From contig NC_134535.1 in NCBI RefSeq assembly GCF_050624435.1, positions 124,359,731 through 124,423,730 on the forward strand: 64,000 nucleotides of DNA, given 5' to 3'. Positions 1 through 12,644 of the stretch are shown here, one piece after another. A model generated the notes under the pieces. The model searched no databases, had not been told where the DNA came from, and was given only the letters and a program-made list of their open reading frames with translations. The position numbers and the translations under genes are program-made. The stretch is from Tenrec ecaudatus (lineage: Eukaryota > Chordata > Mammalia > Afrosoricida > Tenrecidae). The number at the start of each line of letters is the position of its first letter. Within the stretch, counting starts at the first letter, position 1.

Positions 1-2
1 GC

Positions 3-710
3 CTGTTGTTGCTATTCCTGCTGTGTAAGTATAAAATGAAAGAGCCCATTACAGAGGCAGAAATGATGAAGAGCAACAACAAAATGTGCAAGGAGCATTT
101 CACCGAAATGCTGAGGAGAGCCTCTGAGCACATAGGGTTGGTCTTTGACCTTAAGCTGAAGGCGGTGGACCTCAAAGGTCAATCCTATGTTCTGGTCAAT
201 CAATTGAGGATCACAAAAGAAGAGATTCTGAATGAGGAGAGTGCTTTTCCCAAAAATGGGCTTCTCATGTCAATACTGGGCATGATTTACATTAATGGCA
301 TCTGGGCTATGGAGCAAGAGATGTGGGGATTCCTGAATGAGCTAGGGATGTTTGATGGGAAACAGCACTTCATCTTTGGGGAACCTAGAAAGTTTGTCAC
401 TGAAGAGTTGGTACAGGATATGTATCTGGGTTACTGGCCAGTGCCAAAACATGATCCTCCAAACCACGGATTCCTGTGGGGCTCCAGAGTCCACACTGAA
501 GCTATCAAGAAGGAAGTGATGGGATTTTTGGACAAGATCAATTTTATCAAAACTACTGCCTTCCAAGCATTATATGAAGAAAGCTGGGGAGATGAACAAG
601 ACAATGCAGAAGCCAAATTGTCAGACGCAGGTGAGGCCAATTGTAATGTTAATGCCAAGACCAAGACCCATTTCAAGGGGAAGTTTGCCAGGTCCTCCCA
701 CTCTTCCTGA
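3..710 (+). CDS. MAGE-B-like single-exon ORF, 5' end cut by the window
   Basis: An uninterrupted frame runs from the left edge to a TGA at 708-710. It reads as a MAGE homology domain: KYKMKEPITEAEM near the start, then RRASEHIGLVF, FPKNGLLMSILGMI, LNELGMFDGKQHFIFGEPRK and DPPNHGFLWGSR, and a tail rich in A, K and D. These are the usual landmarks of MAGE-A/B proteins, which bind RING E3 ligases through this domain; the wording is closest to MAGE-B. No intron is visible, as is normal for the MAGE coding region. MAGE-A/B genes are X-linked, whereas the MFAP5 gene 52 kb away is autosomal in human, so this is probably an autosomal retrocopy. The open frame suggests a young copy or a working retrogene; the start codon lies outside the window. 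Family certain, subfamily likely, function unknown. Confidence 0.62.
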   Translation: MLLLFLLCKYKMKEPITEAEMMKSNNKMCKEHFTEMLRRASEHIGLVFDLKLKAVDLKGQSYVLVNQLRITKEEILNEESAFPKNGLLMSILGMIYINGIWAMEQEMWGFLNELGMFDGKQHFIFGEPRKFVTEELVQDMYLGYWPVPKHDPPNHGFLWGSRVHTEAIKKEVMGFLDKINFIKTTAFQALYEESWGDEQDNAEAKLSDAGEANCNVNAKTKTHFKGKFARSSHSS

Positions 711-966
711 AAGCTGAGGTAGATGCTTCTTTTTGTTGTTGGAATGGTTGTTAACCATCTAAGTAGTGAAGGCAAAGTGGGGCTTGGAGGGAGCCCACAG
801 ACGCCTTCTTGTGTGCCTCTCATCCATGGATAACTTGTGCATTTAGTTCTGTTTTCACCAATATTCAACTGCTCCTTTTATTGAAGGTTTAGTTAGACTC
901 AGAATTTCAACCCACCCTCATACATTTATATTGTTTTTCAGATTTCAGGATTCTGTAAAATAAATG
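711..966 (+). other. 3' UTR of the MAGE-B-like copy
   Basis: The sequence after the stop follows the typical MAGE 3' UTR pattern (AGCTGAGGTAGATGCTTC, a stretch around CTAAGTAGTGAAGGC, then TTAGACTCAGAATTTCAA) and reaches an AATAAA at about 960. A retained 3' UTR with a polyadenylation signal fits a copied mRNA. No clear A-tail follows; a GATCTA-type simple repeat begins within 30 bases. Confidence 0.5.
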
Positions 967-991
967 GAAATATCATTGATTGTGTGTGTGA

Positions 992-1035
992 GAGATCTAG
1001 ATGTAGATCTAGATGTAGATGTAGATCTAGATGTG
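992..1035. repeat. GATCTAGATGTA microsatellite
   Basis: Imperfect tandem copies of a 6/12-base unit based on AGATCTAGATGT, rich in BglII-like palindromes. It directly follows the MAGE 3' UTR. Confidence 0.8.
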
Positions 1036-1284
1036 GTCTAAAAATATAGGTATCTTTGGAAAGGATAAAGAAGTTCACAATAAATAGTTGGGAACACAAG
1101 ATAAGGGGACAATTTTAAAATATAGTCAATTCTTGATTTCTCTTGTTCCTGTTGGTCAAAGTAAAGTATACATAGATCCAGATTTGTTTAGCCTGTTTAA
1201 GAATGTATTGGAAAATAAATGGTGATAACTTGATGGGGGTGGGGTGGGATTTCACCAAGAGTTAAAATAGAGAACCCACAGACT

Positions 1285-2250
1285 GGGAAAAATATTTTTA
1301 TCAGTGACCTATTGGACAAGAGACACATTCTCTAAAATGTATAGTAAACCTCAACAAGAAACAAAAAGTAACCTAATGAAAATGGACACGAACAATGTAC
1401 CAAAGGCATCAAAAGGCATGAACAGTTTACCAAAGAATAAATTCAGATGGCCAACAAGCATTAGAAGAAATGCTTGCAGTCACTAGCCATTCAAGAGATG
1501 CAAATCAAAACAATAATGAGGTATCACTTCACCCCAGAATTAATATCAGAGTTAAAAAATCAGAAAAAACAATGCCGGACGGTATGTGGAGAAAGTGGAG
1601 TGCTCATTCACTGCTGCTAAGACTTCCGAGCTCAGAAACCACTGGGAAAGCAGTGTGGTACTTCCCAAACAATTAGCACTAGAAATACTGTATTTCTATA
1701 ATACTACTTGACATCTACTTCCCAGAAATAAAGAGCACAGTGTGAACAGCTATATGAACACACATGCTCAGTACAGCACTATTCACAATAACAAATAGAT
1801 GGAGACTGCCTAAATGCCCACTGATGGAAAAGTGGATAGACATTTGTACAGACACACAATGGAAAAGTATGTACCATCAAATCATCATTAGTCTGTGAAG
1901 CAATACAAAACATAGATGGATTTGGAGGACATAATGATGAATGAAGTAAATGGAATTCAAAAGGACAAATATTATTTGAGGCAATATGTACTGTTATAAT
2001 AAATATATTGCTATTAAGCAATTCAAGAAAAGATTTTCATACCAAAAAGAACAGACTTGGAAGGTTGTAAAGGGCGAGAGGGGGAAGGAGGGGAAGGTAA
2101 AGCAATAGACTAGACAAGAAACAGGTGCTAACTTGGGTGAAGGGTAAGATGATTGAGTTATATTCAATTAACATGGTTCTTCTAGACACAATTCCTTATG
2201 TGGTATATTACAATTCTGGACTGTATAAGCCTGTAGCTATAGTCACATTT
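1285..2250 (+). repeat. Old, decayed LINE-1 3' end of ORF2
   Basis: The text carries the familiar end of L1 ORF2: a 'gccaacaagcattagaagaa'-type stretch, then CATTCAAGAGATGCAAATCA, TATGTGGAGAAAGTGGAG, ACAATGGAAAAGTATGTACC and AATGATGAATGAAGTAAATGG. Stops are frequent in all frames, so this is an ancient copy. The 2250-3030 stretch downstream may be its 3' UTR, but I cannot place it and see no gene there. Confidence 0.65.
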
Positions 2251-3032
2251 TAGAAGCACTCTCTACTATACTGATGGACAGGACTAGGGTGGGATTAAGG
2301 CCTGACCTTAGTAGAGTGTGAACTAAGGCACACCCTGTTTCCTTGTGGGTATCCTTTACTCTAACTAGTATGGTAGAGTATGACTTAAGATTCTATCCTT
2401 TGTCTTCCTTGCATGGGGTACTGTTTCATGGTACCATGCCACCTGTATATATACACATTATCTCACATGGGAAGCCATACCTCTATTTCCTATCTGAGCT
2501 GTGGTAGAAACAAGAAGGCCTGCTGTGACTTTGGGGTATTCTTGGTTCTGGCTGTGGACTCTGCAGTTTGTTCCCCCAGCCCGAATTTTACACTTGGGAC
2601 TGTACAGCACCCACCACTGCATGAGACATTTCCTCAGGGTTTTGTGAGTTTTTGTGGGACGTTGAAGAGAATCGCAGGACTGTGCTTTGAGAGACTATAC
2701 TTCAGAAAGAATAGAAGGAAAATGGAGAAGAAAGCCATCTTGGAAGAGTTGGCATTTGGCATCTGGGACACCTTTGATCTCCAATTCCTTGGGGCTAGTC
2801 TGCTTTAATTATTATTATTTTGGGGGGTGTATTAGTTCTTCTAAAAGAAATTATTACCACAATGATATATTATAAGAGGGAGATAGAGGGGAGCCCCGGG
2901 GGGAAAACAGGGAAAGGCACTGAGAAGTTTGATTAGTTGTTTAAGTTGTTGAATTCAAAAGAGATAATTAAATATGTGACCCCCCACCACCCACCCACCT
3001 GATTCATAAAAAGTGCCCCCCCCCAAAAAAAG

Positions 3033-4110
3033 TAATTTTACTTGGATCCACAATGAACCCTCATGGAAGCAGCAGTCAAAAAGTCAAAGGACCTATTGCT
3101 TTGGGAGAATATGCTGTAGGTGACATTTCTTTTAAAAACAATTTTATTGGCACATAATTTACATAATATACACTTTAATAGTTTAATCATTCAATCATAT
3201 CAAGGAGAATTGTGAAATCATTACCATATCAATTTCAGAACATCGCACTCGACACGGTTAAATTGCTTTTAAAATGAGTTGTGGAGTCACAGTCAGTTCT
3301 AGGACTCCCTCCTGTCTTCATTTCTCACTCCCGAAATCCCCTTCCCTCCCTATCCCCCACTCCCTACCCCTGTATCTCCTAGCTACCTATCAGTTATTAT
3401 CACTATGCACCCACTCCTCCTGTGCATCACAAACTGGGAAACCCAAAAGAAACAATAAAAACCAAATTCAAAATAAGGTGGTAAGGATACAATAATAATA
3501 ACATGAAGAGCAAAATTCCAGTAACAAATAAGAAAGAAAAGACCCTCATCAACATTTCCAAAGCTAGGGAAGAAATTTCTGTCATGGAACAAGTAAGAGA
3601 TACTTGCACACAGAACCAGCTCAGGCAGAGTGCGTAGGGAGGTCATCTAGCCAAATATATAGCTTGATTCAGCATATTCAAGATTGCAATGATGTCTACC
3701 GTTTGAGACTCTTGCCTGTGGCTAGAGCAGATCTGCCAGTGGCTCAGTCTGACCAGATGCTCTGCAGATGGGTTTTGGGCTTGCACTGTCCTCTGGAGCT
3801 GTCTACAAATTGGATGTTCATACTTTCAGCTCTGATAATTTTCCCTTTGCCATATTGGAATTTTTCAGTTGGGGAGAGTTCTTTAAAATACTATAGAGTG
3901 AGATGTTACTCTGATGACTAAGGTGTACCGAATTCAAGTATTTTCTATTGTTTCATATGCATGTGAGAGCTGAACAATAAAAATGGAAGACTACAGAAAA
4001 TCGGTGCATTTTAATTATAGTGTTGGCAAAGAATATTGAAAGTACCATGGACTGCCAGAAGAACAGCCAATTCTGTCTTGGAGGAAGTACTAACAGAATG
4101 CACTTCAGAA
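3033..4110 (+). repeat. RTE LINE fragment split by an L1 insertion
   Basis: Two pieces of RTE ORF2 (3033-3122 with ACTTGGATCCACAATGAACC; about 3897-4110 with ATATGCATGTGAGAGCTGAA and TACCATGGACTGCCAGAAGA) lie in the same orientation. About 770 bp of an L1 3' end (family B, minus strand) sits between them, so the L1 came later. Confidence 0.7.
3123..3896 (-). repeat. L1 3' end, family B, antisense
   Basis: It begins with the antisense tail (TTTTAAAAACAATTTTATTGGCACATA in two parts, then ATAGTTTAATCATTCAATCATATC). The same ending recurs in sense at about 9100-9180 and in antisense at about 50,470. It carries a C-rich 3' UTR stretch. No L1 ORF is readable. Confidence 0.6.
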
Positions 4111-4149
4111 GAGAGCATATGGACTTGTCCTCAAGAGATCGTGGAAGAT

Positions 4150-4540
4150 AGGGGTACTAGGGAAGTATAGTGTAGAAACCAGATGGTGCCCAGCTATCAG
4201 AAAGAATAGCATCTTGGTCTTAAAGTCTTATCTTAAAACAAGCAGCCATCAAAGTGAGGCATCAACTAAGTCCACATGGAAGAAGCACAACAGCCTGTGT
4301 GATCCAAGGATTGTAAATAATAAAATCCAAATCCAGAAGGTGGAACGGCATCAGAGTATACATTCTGAACATTGAGTTTGCAGAGGGCCATGGATGACAG
4401 TGGAAGTTCAACATCCATTTGAAGGGTCCCCAATTGAATTAAGCCTCCTGTGAGCCAATTCTGACCACAGTCCAGGGATGTGAATAGACTTGCTGTCAGA
4501 CAGAGAGCACTGTAAAGTCATTTATGGCAGCTGTAGTTAG
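4150..4540 (+). repeat. L1 3' UTR, older variant (family C)
   Basis: It shares CAGATGGTGCCCAGCTATCA, AACAAGCAGCCATCAAAGTG and CATGGAAGAAGCACAACAGC with the copies at 16.9 kb and 47.2 kb. It is diverged and has no clear A-tail. The AT-rich 4540-4790 stretch after it holds nothing I recognise. Confidence 0.5.
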
Positions 4541-4879
4541 TTAAAATATAATACTTTACCATTGAACCTTTCTTTGACTCATTTTTAAATTGTTTCAGTC
4601 TTTAATATTTTCTGGGTTTTTTTCCTATTGAATTTTTTCTCCGTTTTGACGTCATTGTTGATTTTTTTGTTGTTCTTTCTTGTTTGTGTTTTGAATACTT
4701 TTCTACGTATGAAATTCAGGATAGGTAAATAAGTAGTGACAGAAACTGGATTAATACTTCAGGTCATAGGAGGGAAGGTTGGAAAGTGTGTAAGGCTTGT
4801 TTGTCTAGAAAAACAAAATTGATGACACTCATGTATAAGAAAGTGTTTTATATCAAGAAGACATTCTCTCCCAGATAGT

Positions 4880-5110
4880 ATAAAAACTTTAGCTCAAGTA
4901 TATTAGACATGTTACTGGGCGAGGCCAGTCCCTAGAGAAAGGCATCACGGTTGGTAGAGGGTCAACAGAAAGAGGAAGAGTCTCAAGAAGATGGATTGAC
5001 ACAGTAGCAGTAGCAATTCACAACAACAATTGTGATGACGGCATAGGGGGGCAGTGCTTCATTCTGTCATACATCGGGTGACTAGAGTTGGAGCTGACTG
5101 GACAACACAA
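4880..5110 (+). repeat. RTE LINE 3' end
   Basis: Diagnostic RTE C-terminal and 3' sequence: CAGTCCCTAGAGAAAGGCAT, GAAAGAGGAAGAGTCTCAAG, ATGGATTGACACAGTAGCAG and the final 'agagttggagctgactgga' stretch. Confidence 0.7.
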
Positions 5111-5737
5111 ACATTGGGGAAGTAGGATAGCTCAAATGGCATCTAAATTGATGTGGAAGCTCAAAAAATGAAGTTAGGCCTCCTGCGGTAGACCACAGCT
5201 GGCCCAAACCAAAATTATTCAGAATTTAAGCTATACAGGGGCTGTGTATAAGGTTTTCATACCTTCAGACCTAGAAATGTCCTAGAACAAACAGACAAAT
5301 TGAAGACTTCTACCAATGTCTTCAGTAGGAAATTGATCAAACATGAAATCAAGATGTATTAGTAAACATTGATGATTGGATTGCAAAAGTTGGAAACACA
5401 GAGGAAGCAGCCATAGTTTAAAAATACAGCTTTGATGACATAAATTAAACTGGAGATTTCATGATAGAATTTTGCAATACCAATGACTTGTTCATAGCAA
5501 ATACCTTTTTTGGCAACACAAACAATGATTATAAACAGTATCTCTCCAGATGGAATACACAGAAATAACATGGACCATATCTGTGGGAAAAGATGATGGA
5601 GATGTTCAGTATCAGCAGCTAAAACCAGGCCAGGAAGAACTATGGAACAAACCATCAATGGCTCATATATAAGTTTAGGTTGAAGCTGAAGAAAACTAAA
5701 GCAAGTCCCTGAGAGCCAAAATATGACATTAAGTCAA

Positions 5738-5775
5738 TTCCACCTCAATCTTTTTTTTTTTTCCACCTCAATCTT
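5738..5775. repeat. 15-bp direct repeat around a poly-T stretch
   Basis: TTCCACCTCAATCTT occurs at 5738-5752 and again at 5761-5775, with only eight T residues between. It looks like a target-site duplication around an insertion that is nothing but tail. Confidence 0.75.
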
Positions 5776-5826
5776 GAGAACATCTAAAGAACAAATTTGA
5801 TGTACTGAACACTAAAGACAAAAAAT

Positions 5827-6058
5827 CTGATGAGGGGCAGGGAATGTGCGGATGTGCTTTATACAATTGATGTATGTATATGTATGGATTGTGATAAGAG
5901 TTGTATGAGCCCCTAATAAAATGTAAAAAAAGAAAAGAAAAAAAATGATTAGGGCAAAGAATGTACAGATGTGCTTTATACAATTGATGTATGTATGGAT
6001 TGTGATAAGCGTTGTATGAGCCCCTAATATAATGTTAAAAAAAAAACAACCTGATGAG
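5827..6058 (+). repeat. Dimer of L1-tail family A, with TSD
   Basis: Two ~100-bp copies of the family A end (GTGCTTTATACAATTGATGT ... GTTGTATGAGCCCCTAATA) follow head to tail, each with an A-rich tail, inside the RTE. CTGATGAG flanks the pair at 5827-5834 and 6051-6058, so both units probably entered together. Confidence 0.75.
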
Positions 6059-6218
6059 CTATGGGAAGACATCAAGAATGTTCATGAAGAAAGCAAATGG
6101 GCATTTAAAAGACATTAAATAAAGAAAAAATAAAAGTGGATGCCAGAAGAGATGCTGAAACTTACTCTTAATTGTAAAGTAGCTGAGGCAAGTGGCAAAA
6201 AAAATGAAGTCACAAAAC

Positions 6219-6722
6219 TGATGTGGTAGTTACATAATCTGGTGTCAACTTGAGTATTAAGAGTAATGGGGTAGAGTTTGCTTGTTAATCAGGTCACAGC
6301 TTGATGACCTCTTTTGGTGGCGCTATGGAGATAAATAGCTCGCTGGAGGCCAGACCCACTCTCTCTGCTTCATCTTCCTGCTGAGAAGTCACGTGGAGCT
6401 ACGCTGATGGAGCCAGAGCCCTGGAGCTAGAGGAGCCACATAGAGACCCACACCAGCGCTGAGATGAGATGCTTCTACCACCACTGGAGACACAATACTT
6501 TCTATTTTCCTGCATTTGGTATCATTGCATGTGCTGCATAAGTGTGAAGAGGAATTTACAGACTGGTATCAGACATATGGGCTAATATTGGACTTATGGA
6601 CTGGATCTGGACTGGGCTGGGATGTTTTCTCAATATACAATTATTGTTTATATTAAGCTCTTTCTTATACACTTATGATTTCTATGAATTTGATTCTCTA
6701 GTCCACCAGACTAACACGATTG
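6219..6722 (+). repeat. LTR-like or non-autonomous repeat, class uncertain
   Basis: The repeat starts TGTGGTAGTTACATAATCTG and ends near CTAGTCCACCAGACTAACAC. An inverted relative lies at about 36,098-36,612; they share GGTAGTTA, GATAAATRG, GAGATGCTT, GCATCATTGC-like and GGGCTGGGATGTTTTCT stretches. TG..CA-like ends and ~500-bp length suggest a solo LTR fossil, but a DNA transposon is possible. Confidence 0.5.
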
Positions 6723-7169
6723 AACAGAAAATTTCAAGTGGTAGTTCAAGAAGACTAAGTAAAATATTATAATAAAAATGTTCACAGACCTAGAGTTAGA
6801 AAACCCAAAAGGAAGAATATCCTCAGCATATCTTAAATAGAAAGAACTTAGGAAAAAATTCAAGCCTTGATTTGAAATATTGAAATATTATATAAGCAAA
6901 ATATTGAAAGCTACAGGAAACAGCAAAACAAGATGGGACATATGCACAGAGTCACTGTATCTAAAAGAACTAGTTGATATTTCTCCATTTCAGGCAGTTG
7001 CATATGAGCAAATACCAATGGTACTGTAGGAATAAGTTCAAGCTGCAATGTAAACATTAGTTAATAACAAGGCTCCAGGAATTAATGGAAGACCAATTGA
7101 GATATTTCAACACTTAAGCACTGGAAACACTGGAAGCACTTACTTGTCTGGTAAAAGCATGGACACCCT

Positions 7170-7500
7170 TCCCCCAGACTGAGTTTCCCAGAAACGGGCT
7201 AGTTCTGTGAACAACTGTACTCTCTAAAAGCACAGACCGCCCATATCATTGTTCCTAGAACCAGGACACACTGACCTTGTACAAGGAGCAAACAGTCACT
7301 TAAGCCCCACTGAGCAAAACCGCACCTTACATCAACTTTCCAGAAGCTTCAACGAGGGGGGAGGGGCAGTATAAAAAAACCCCTCAAGCGCTCCCCTGGG
7401 GTGGCTTCCATAGCTTTACTTTACTGTGGAATGTTGAACCCATCCGCTTGTCCCCAATAAAGCCTTCTTTTTAATCAGTCCTCGGTGAGTATGGTCTGTC
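7170..7500 (+). repeat. Retroviral LTR-like fossil (solo LTR candidate)
   Basis: A CAGTATAAAAAAACCCC TATA-type box at about 7370 is followed about 85 bases later by CCCAATAAAGCCTTCTTTTT, the usual layout of U3-R-U5 in gammaretrovirus-like (ERV1) LTRs. The 7500-7640 stretch beyond is GGAGGCTGGA-rich, and a purine run (AAAGGGGGGGGGAG) lies near 7657. No gag, pol or env is recognisable nearby. Old and incomplete. Confidence 0.4.
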
Positions 7501-8112
7501 TCTTCTCATTTTGTGCCTCAGTTTAGGTGGGGTGGAGACCTGGCAGGAGGCTCGAGGACTGGGCAGGAGGTTGGAGAGCCTGGCTGGAGGCTGGATCCCT
7601 CGGCACGAGGCTGGAGGACCCTGCTTATTGCTAACCAAGCATTGTATTTCTAAAGGGGGGGGGAGTAATTGCAGATCACCACATGTCACAGGATGGGGCA
7701 GTACAATAGCATACACATCATAGGAAGGGCATGTATGATAAGCATAAGCATGACAGGAAGGGAATGAGCTAGGGGTGTGCCCACAGCAATGGGTAGGTTG
7801 AGAGGTATACATGTGACAAGATGGGTGGACCCTAGATTCATGATGGCAGCCTAGCCTTAGTCATCCTTGGGTGGGTTTGACCTCTCAGGTGTCTCCTACA
7901 AGGAAACAGACAACTACTATCCTTATCAGAAGGGAGTAGGCCCTGTTTGTTATAGGATAAACAGTAGTGACTGCTTGATCTAGCTGGTTGATAACCTTTA
8001 GGGAGAATGACCCCTGATCTACTTCTGATGACCTCCAAGTGTATAGTCATTCGCAAGCAGCTAAGTTTGGCATACATTTGGGGGAGACAGCTTGGGAGAA
8101 ATCCTTCTGTTT
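7500..8112. other. Unassigned stretch, possibly LTR-related
   Basis: There are imperfect GGAGGCTGGA repeats, a purine run near 7657 and U3-like short repeats (AGGAAGGGCATG / AGGAAGGGAATG). I see no coding sequence. It may belong to the neighbouring LTR fossil. Confidence 0.25.
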
Positions 8113-8216
8113 CCCACATACATCCATTGTGTCAAGCACATTTGTACATTTGTTGCCATCATCACTCTCAAAACATTTGCTTTCTACTTGAGCCCTTAAT
8201 ATCAGCTCCTCATTCC
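8113..8216 (-). repeat. L1-tail family A fragment, antisense
   Basis: CATACATCCATTGTGTCAAG, CACATTTGTACATTTGTTGC and TTTCTACTTGAGCCCTTAAT mark the antisense family A end. Both ends are clipped. Confidence 0.7.
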
Positions 8217-8229
8217 AGAATATTTCATT

Positions 8230-9860
8230 GTGCTCAAGTGGAAGCTGTACACGGATCAAGAGGCAGTTGTGCAAACAGAACAAGGAAAGATATTCATCAG
8301 GGATATGTCTCCTCACTGTACTTACTCAATCTGTGTGCTGGGGAAGTAATCGGAGAAACTGGTTTTCATGCAGAAGAATGTGGCCTCAGGATTGGAAGAC
8401 TTATTAACAACCCATGATAGACAGATCACACAGCCTGGCTGCTGACAGGAGGAGGACTTGAAACACATGCTAATGAAGATCAAGAACTGCAGCTTTCACT
8501 CTGGAGGACAGTGGGAGCCCAAACCCCATCTGCAAACTATTTAGTCAGATTAAGCTGCTGGCAGATCCCCTCTAGCCACAGGCAAGGGTTTCAAACACTT
8601 GTACTTAGAGAATGATGTAGTCATGACTATACTGGATTGAACTGGATCCCTCTTGGGCTTGGCCCAACCTGAGATTGTTCTAGGTGCAAGTATTCTTGCT
8701 TGCTCCATGACAAAAATTTCCTCCCTGCCCTTTTAAACATTCATGGTGGCCTTTTCTTTCTTACTCATGATTTGTATTTTTATCTCTGTATTATTATTAT
8801 TTTATCCCTGCCACTTTATTTTGCTTTTATTGTTTCTGTTGGGTTTTCCAGTTTGTGAAGCACAGAATGGGTAGATGCATAGAGATAAGAACTGATGCAA
8901 GGGTTGATAGGGGAGGGAACGGGGTGCGTGTGTGCGTGGGAGACAGAGAGGGTGAGGAGGCCAGGAAGCAAACAATATATTTGGGAGGCAACACCAGAAC
9001 TGATGGTGATTACACAACTCATTTAAAAAGTGATTTAACCAAGGGGTGGGTGCTTGGGTGGGGGTGAGAAAAAAAATTCTAACGTTGATTGTGGTAATAT
9101 TTGTACAACTCTTCTTGATATGATTGAACTATTGAATTGTGTGATAGGTGGATCAATTCACAGTAAAACTATTAAAAATAAAAAAGACCTGCAGCCTTCA
9201 GTATGGATTACAACTCAATATAAGGAAGACCAAAATCCTCACAGCTGAATGAATAGGTAACACCACGATAAATGGAGAAAAGATTGGAGTTGCCAAGGAT
9301 TTTTGTCTTGCTTGAATCCACAGTCAATGGTCATGGAAGCAGCAGTCAAGAGATCAAAACACCTCCATAGAGCGTTGAAAAGAAAGGTGTTACTTTTGAG
9401 GACCGAGGATTTCCAATTTCCTCACATGCGTGTGAAAGTTGAACATTGAAATGGGAAGACTGAAGAAGACCCATACATTGGAACTGTGGTGCTGGGGAAG
9501 AATATTGAAAGTACCAATAACTGCTAAAAGGACAACCCGATCTGTCTTGGAAGGCATTCGTTCAGATTATTCCTTCGAGGCAAGCATGGGGAGACTTCAT
9601 CTTAATACTTTGGACTTGTTGTCAGGAGAGACCAGGCTGGGGAAGGACCTCCTGTTTGGTAAAGCGGAGGGGCAGCGACAAGATGCACCGCCACAGTGGC
9701 TGCAACAATGGTCTCTAGCAATGGAACAATTGTGAGGATGGCTCAGGACCGGGATAGTGTTTCTTTCTGTTGTCCATAAAGTTGGTAGGGTTTGCAGCCA
9801 ACTCCTTGGCAGCTGATAACAATAAGCTACAGGGTTGCTATGAGATGCGATCAACTTGAC
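8230..9860 (+). repeat. RTE LINE C-terminal half split by an L1
   Basis: RTE pieces at 8230-8530 (CGGATCAAGAGGCAGTTGTG, ATTCATCAGGGATATGTCTC) and 9187-9860 (GCAGCCTTCAGTATGGATTA, GGAAGCAGCAGTCAAGAGAT) join in phase of sequence. In 9439-9735 a frame still reads ELWCWGRILKVPITAKRTTR, the typical C-terminal RTE wording. A family B L1 end lies between the halves. The RTE also had an AfroSINE close to its 3' side. Confidence 0.75.
8531..9186 (+). repeat. L1 3' end, family B, inside RTE
   Basis: It ends with TGATTGAACTATTGAATTGT, GATCAATTCACAGTAAAACT and an A-rich tail at about 9165-9185. The flanks AAGAACTGCAGCTTTCACTC and AAGACCTGCAGCCTTCAGTA look like a decayed target-site duplication. Confidence 0.65.
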
Positions 9861-9966
9861 AGTAACGGATTCGGGGTTTTGCTTTTTCCGTTTACTTGTT
9901 TCCTAGAGCTATCCCAGACAACAGAAGCAGATGGCCAAACCGCATACTGATTTGTTCAGGAAGTGA

Positions 9967-11925
<1,959 letters not shown>

Positions 11926-12007
11926 TAAGTCAATGGTGAAAGAAAATGTGTGTACAATAGCATCCACGTATTTGGATAATATGTAATTACATAGCTCCAG
12001 TCTTGTA

Positions 12008-12170
12008 ATAAGGAGCCCTGGTAGTGCAATGGTAAAGCACAGTTGTGATGTGGTTCTGTAGGAGACAGATCTGGAAAACTGGTAGCTTACAGATCACAGC
12101 CCCGTGAACTGCATGGGTTAGTTCTACTCTGTCGCAGAGACTTTGAGTCAAAATTAATTTGAGCTCCTCA
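12008..12170 (+). repeat. AfroSINE, sense
   Basis: It opens with the tRNA-like head AGGAGCCCTGGTAGTGCAAT and ends near TTTGAGTCAAAATTAATTTG. The middle is diverged. The 12,170-12,640 stretch after it is unique sequence with no gene I can recognise. Confidence 0.65.
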
Positions 12171-12644
12171 AAAAATAACCATCTGCAAAAAGAATCTCTT
12201 GTAGAAAAATTAACATAAGATTAATCCCAGTGAGGTGGAGATTAAAGCTGTCCTGAATGTTTAAACTTGTCCAAGATGTTATTCCACTCCATTATCTCTG
12301 ATATCAACACCCCACCTCCCCTTGTTATATTCTCTCATGACTCAGGGTTCTATGCTTCTTACAGAACTCACTCAGTGTCATAGAAATTGCTTGTCTTGTG
12401 GTGTTGTGGGTGCTGTGAAGTCCCACATCTGACGTTCATACAACTGTCTGGGGGATCCTCTTCATCCACAGACTGTGGAAGCTAGCAAAATCAGGCCAGC
12501 TAGTAGGCCCTCCAGATGCAGGGTCCAGAAACAGAAGCGAAAAATCTCCAAATACCAAAGCAGGTTTTGCCTCTACACATAGTCGGGAAGGAGTGGCTTT
12601 GATGAAGGTATGTTTTGGGCCTTCTGCAAACCATGCTGTTATTG

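Larger units (their letters stand above)
5110..7165 (+). repeat. RTE LINE body, broken and invaded
   Basis: Segments match the RTE endonuclease-to-RT region: TCTCCAGATGGAATACACAG, ATGGAACAAACCATCAATGG, CTCAATCTTGAGAACATCTA, and later AACAAGGCTCCAGGAATTAA, which encodes the KAPGIN motif of the RT domain. Insertions interrupt it: an L1-tail A dimer (5835-6050) and an LTR-like repeat (6219-6720). The frame is not continuous anywhere; long dead. Confidence 0.65.

Noticed and set aside
5827-6058. CRISPR-like direct repeats
   Set aside because: Eukaryotic DNA; the repeats are L1 tails with poly-A.
12008-12080. Possible tRNA gene from a tRNA-like start
   Set aside because: It is the head of an AfroSINE; no full cloverleaf.
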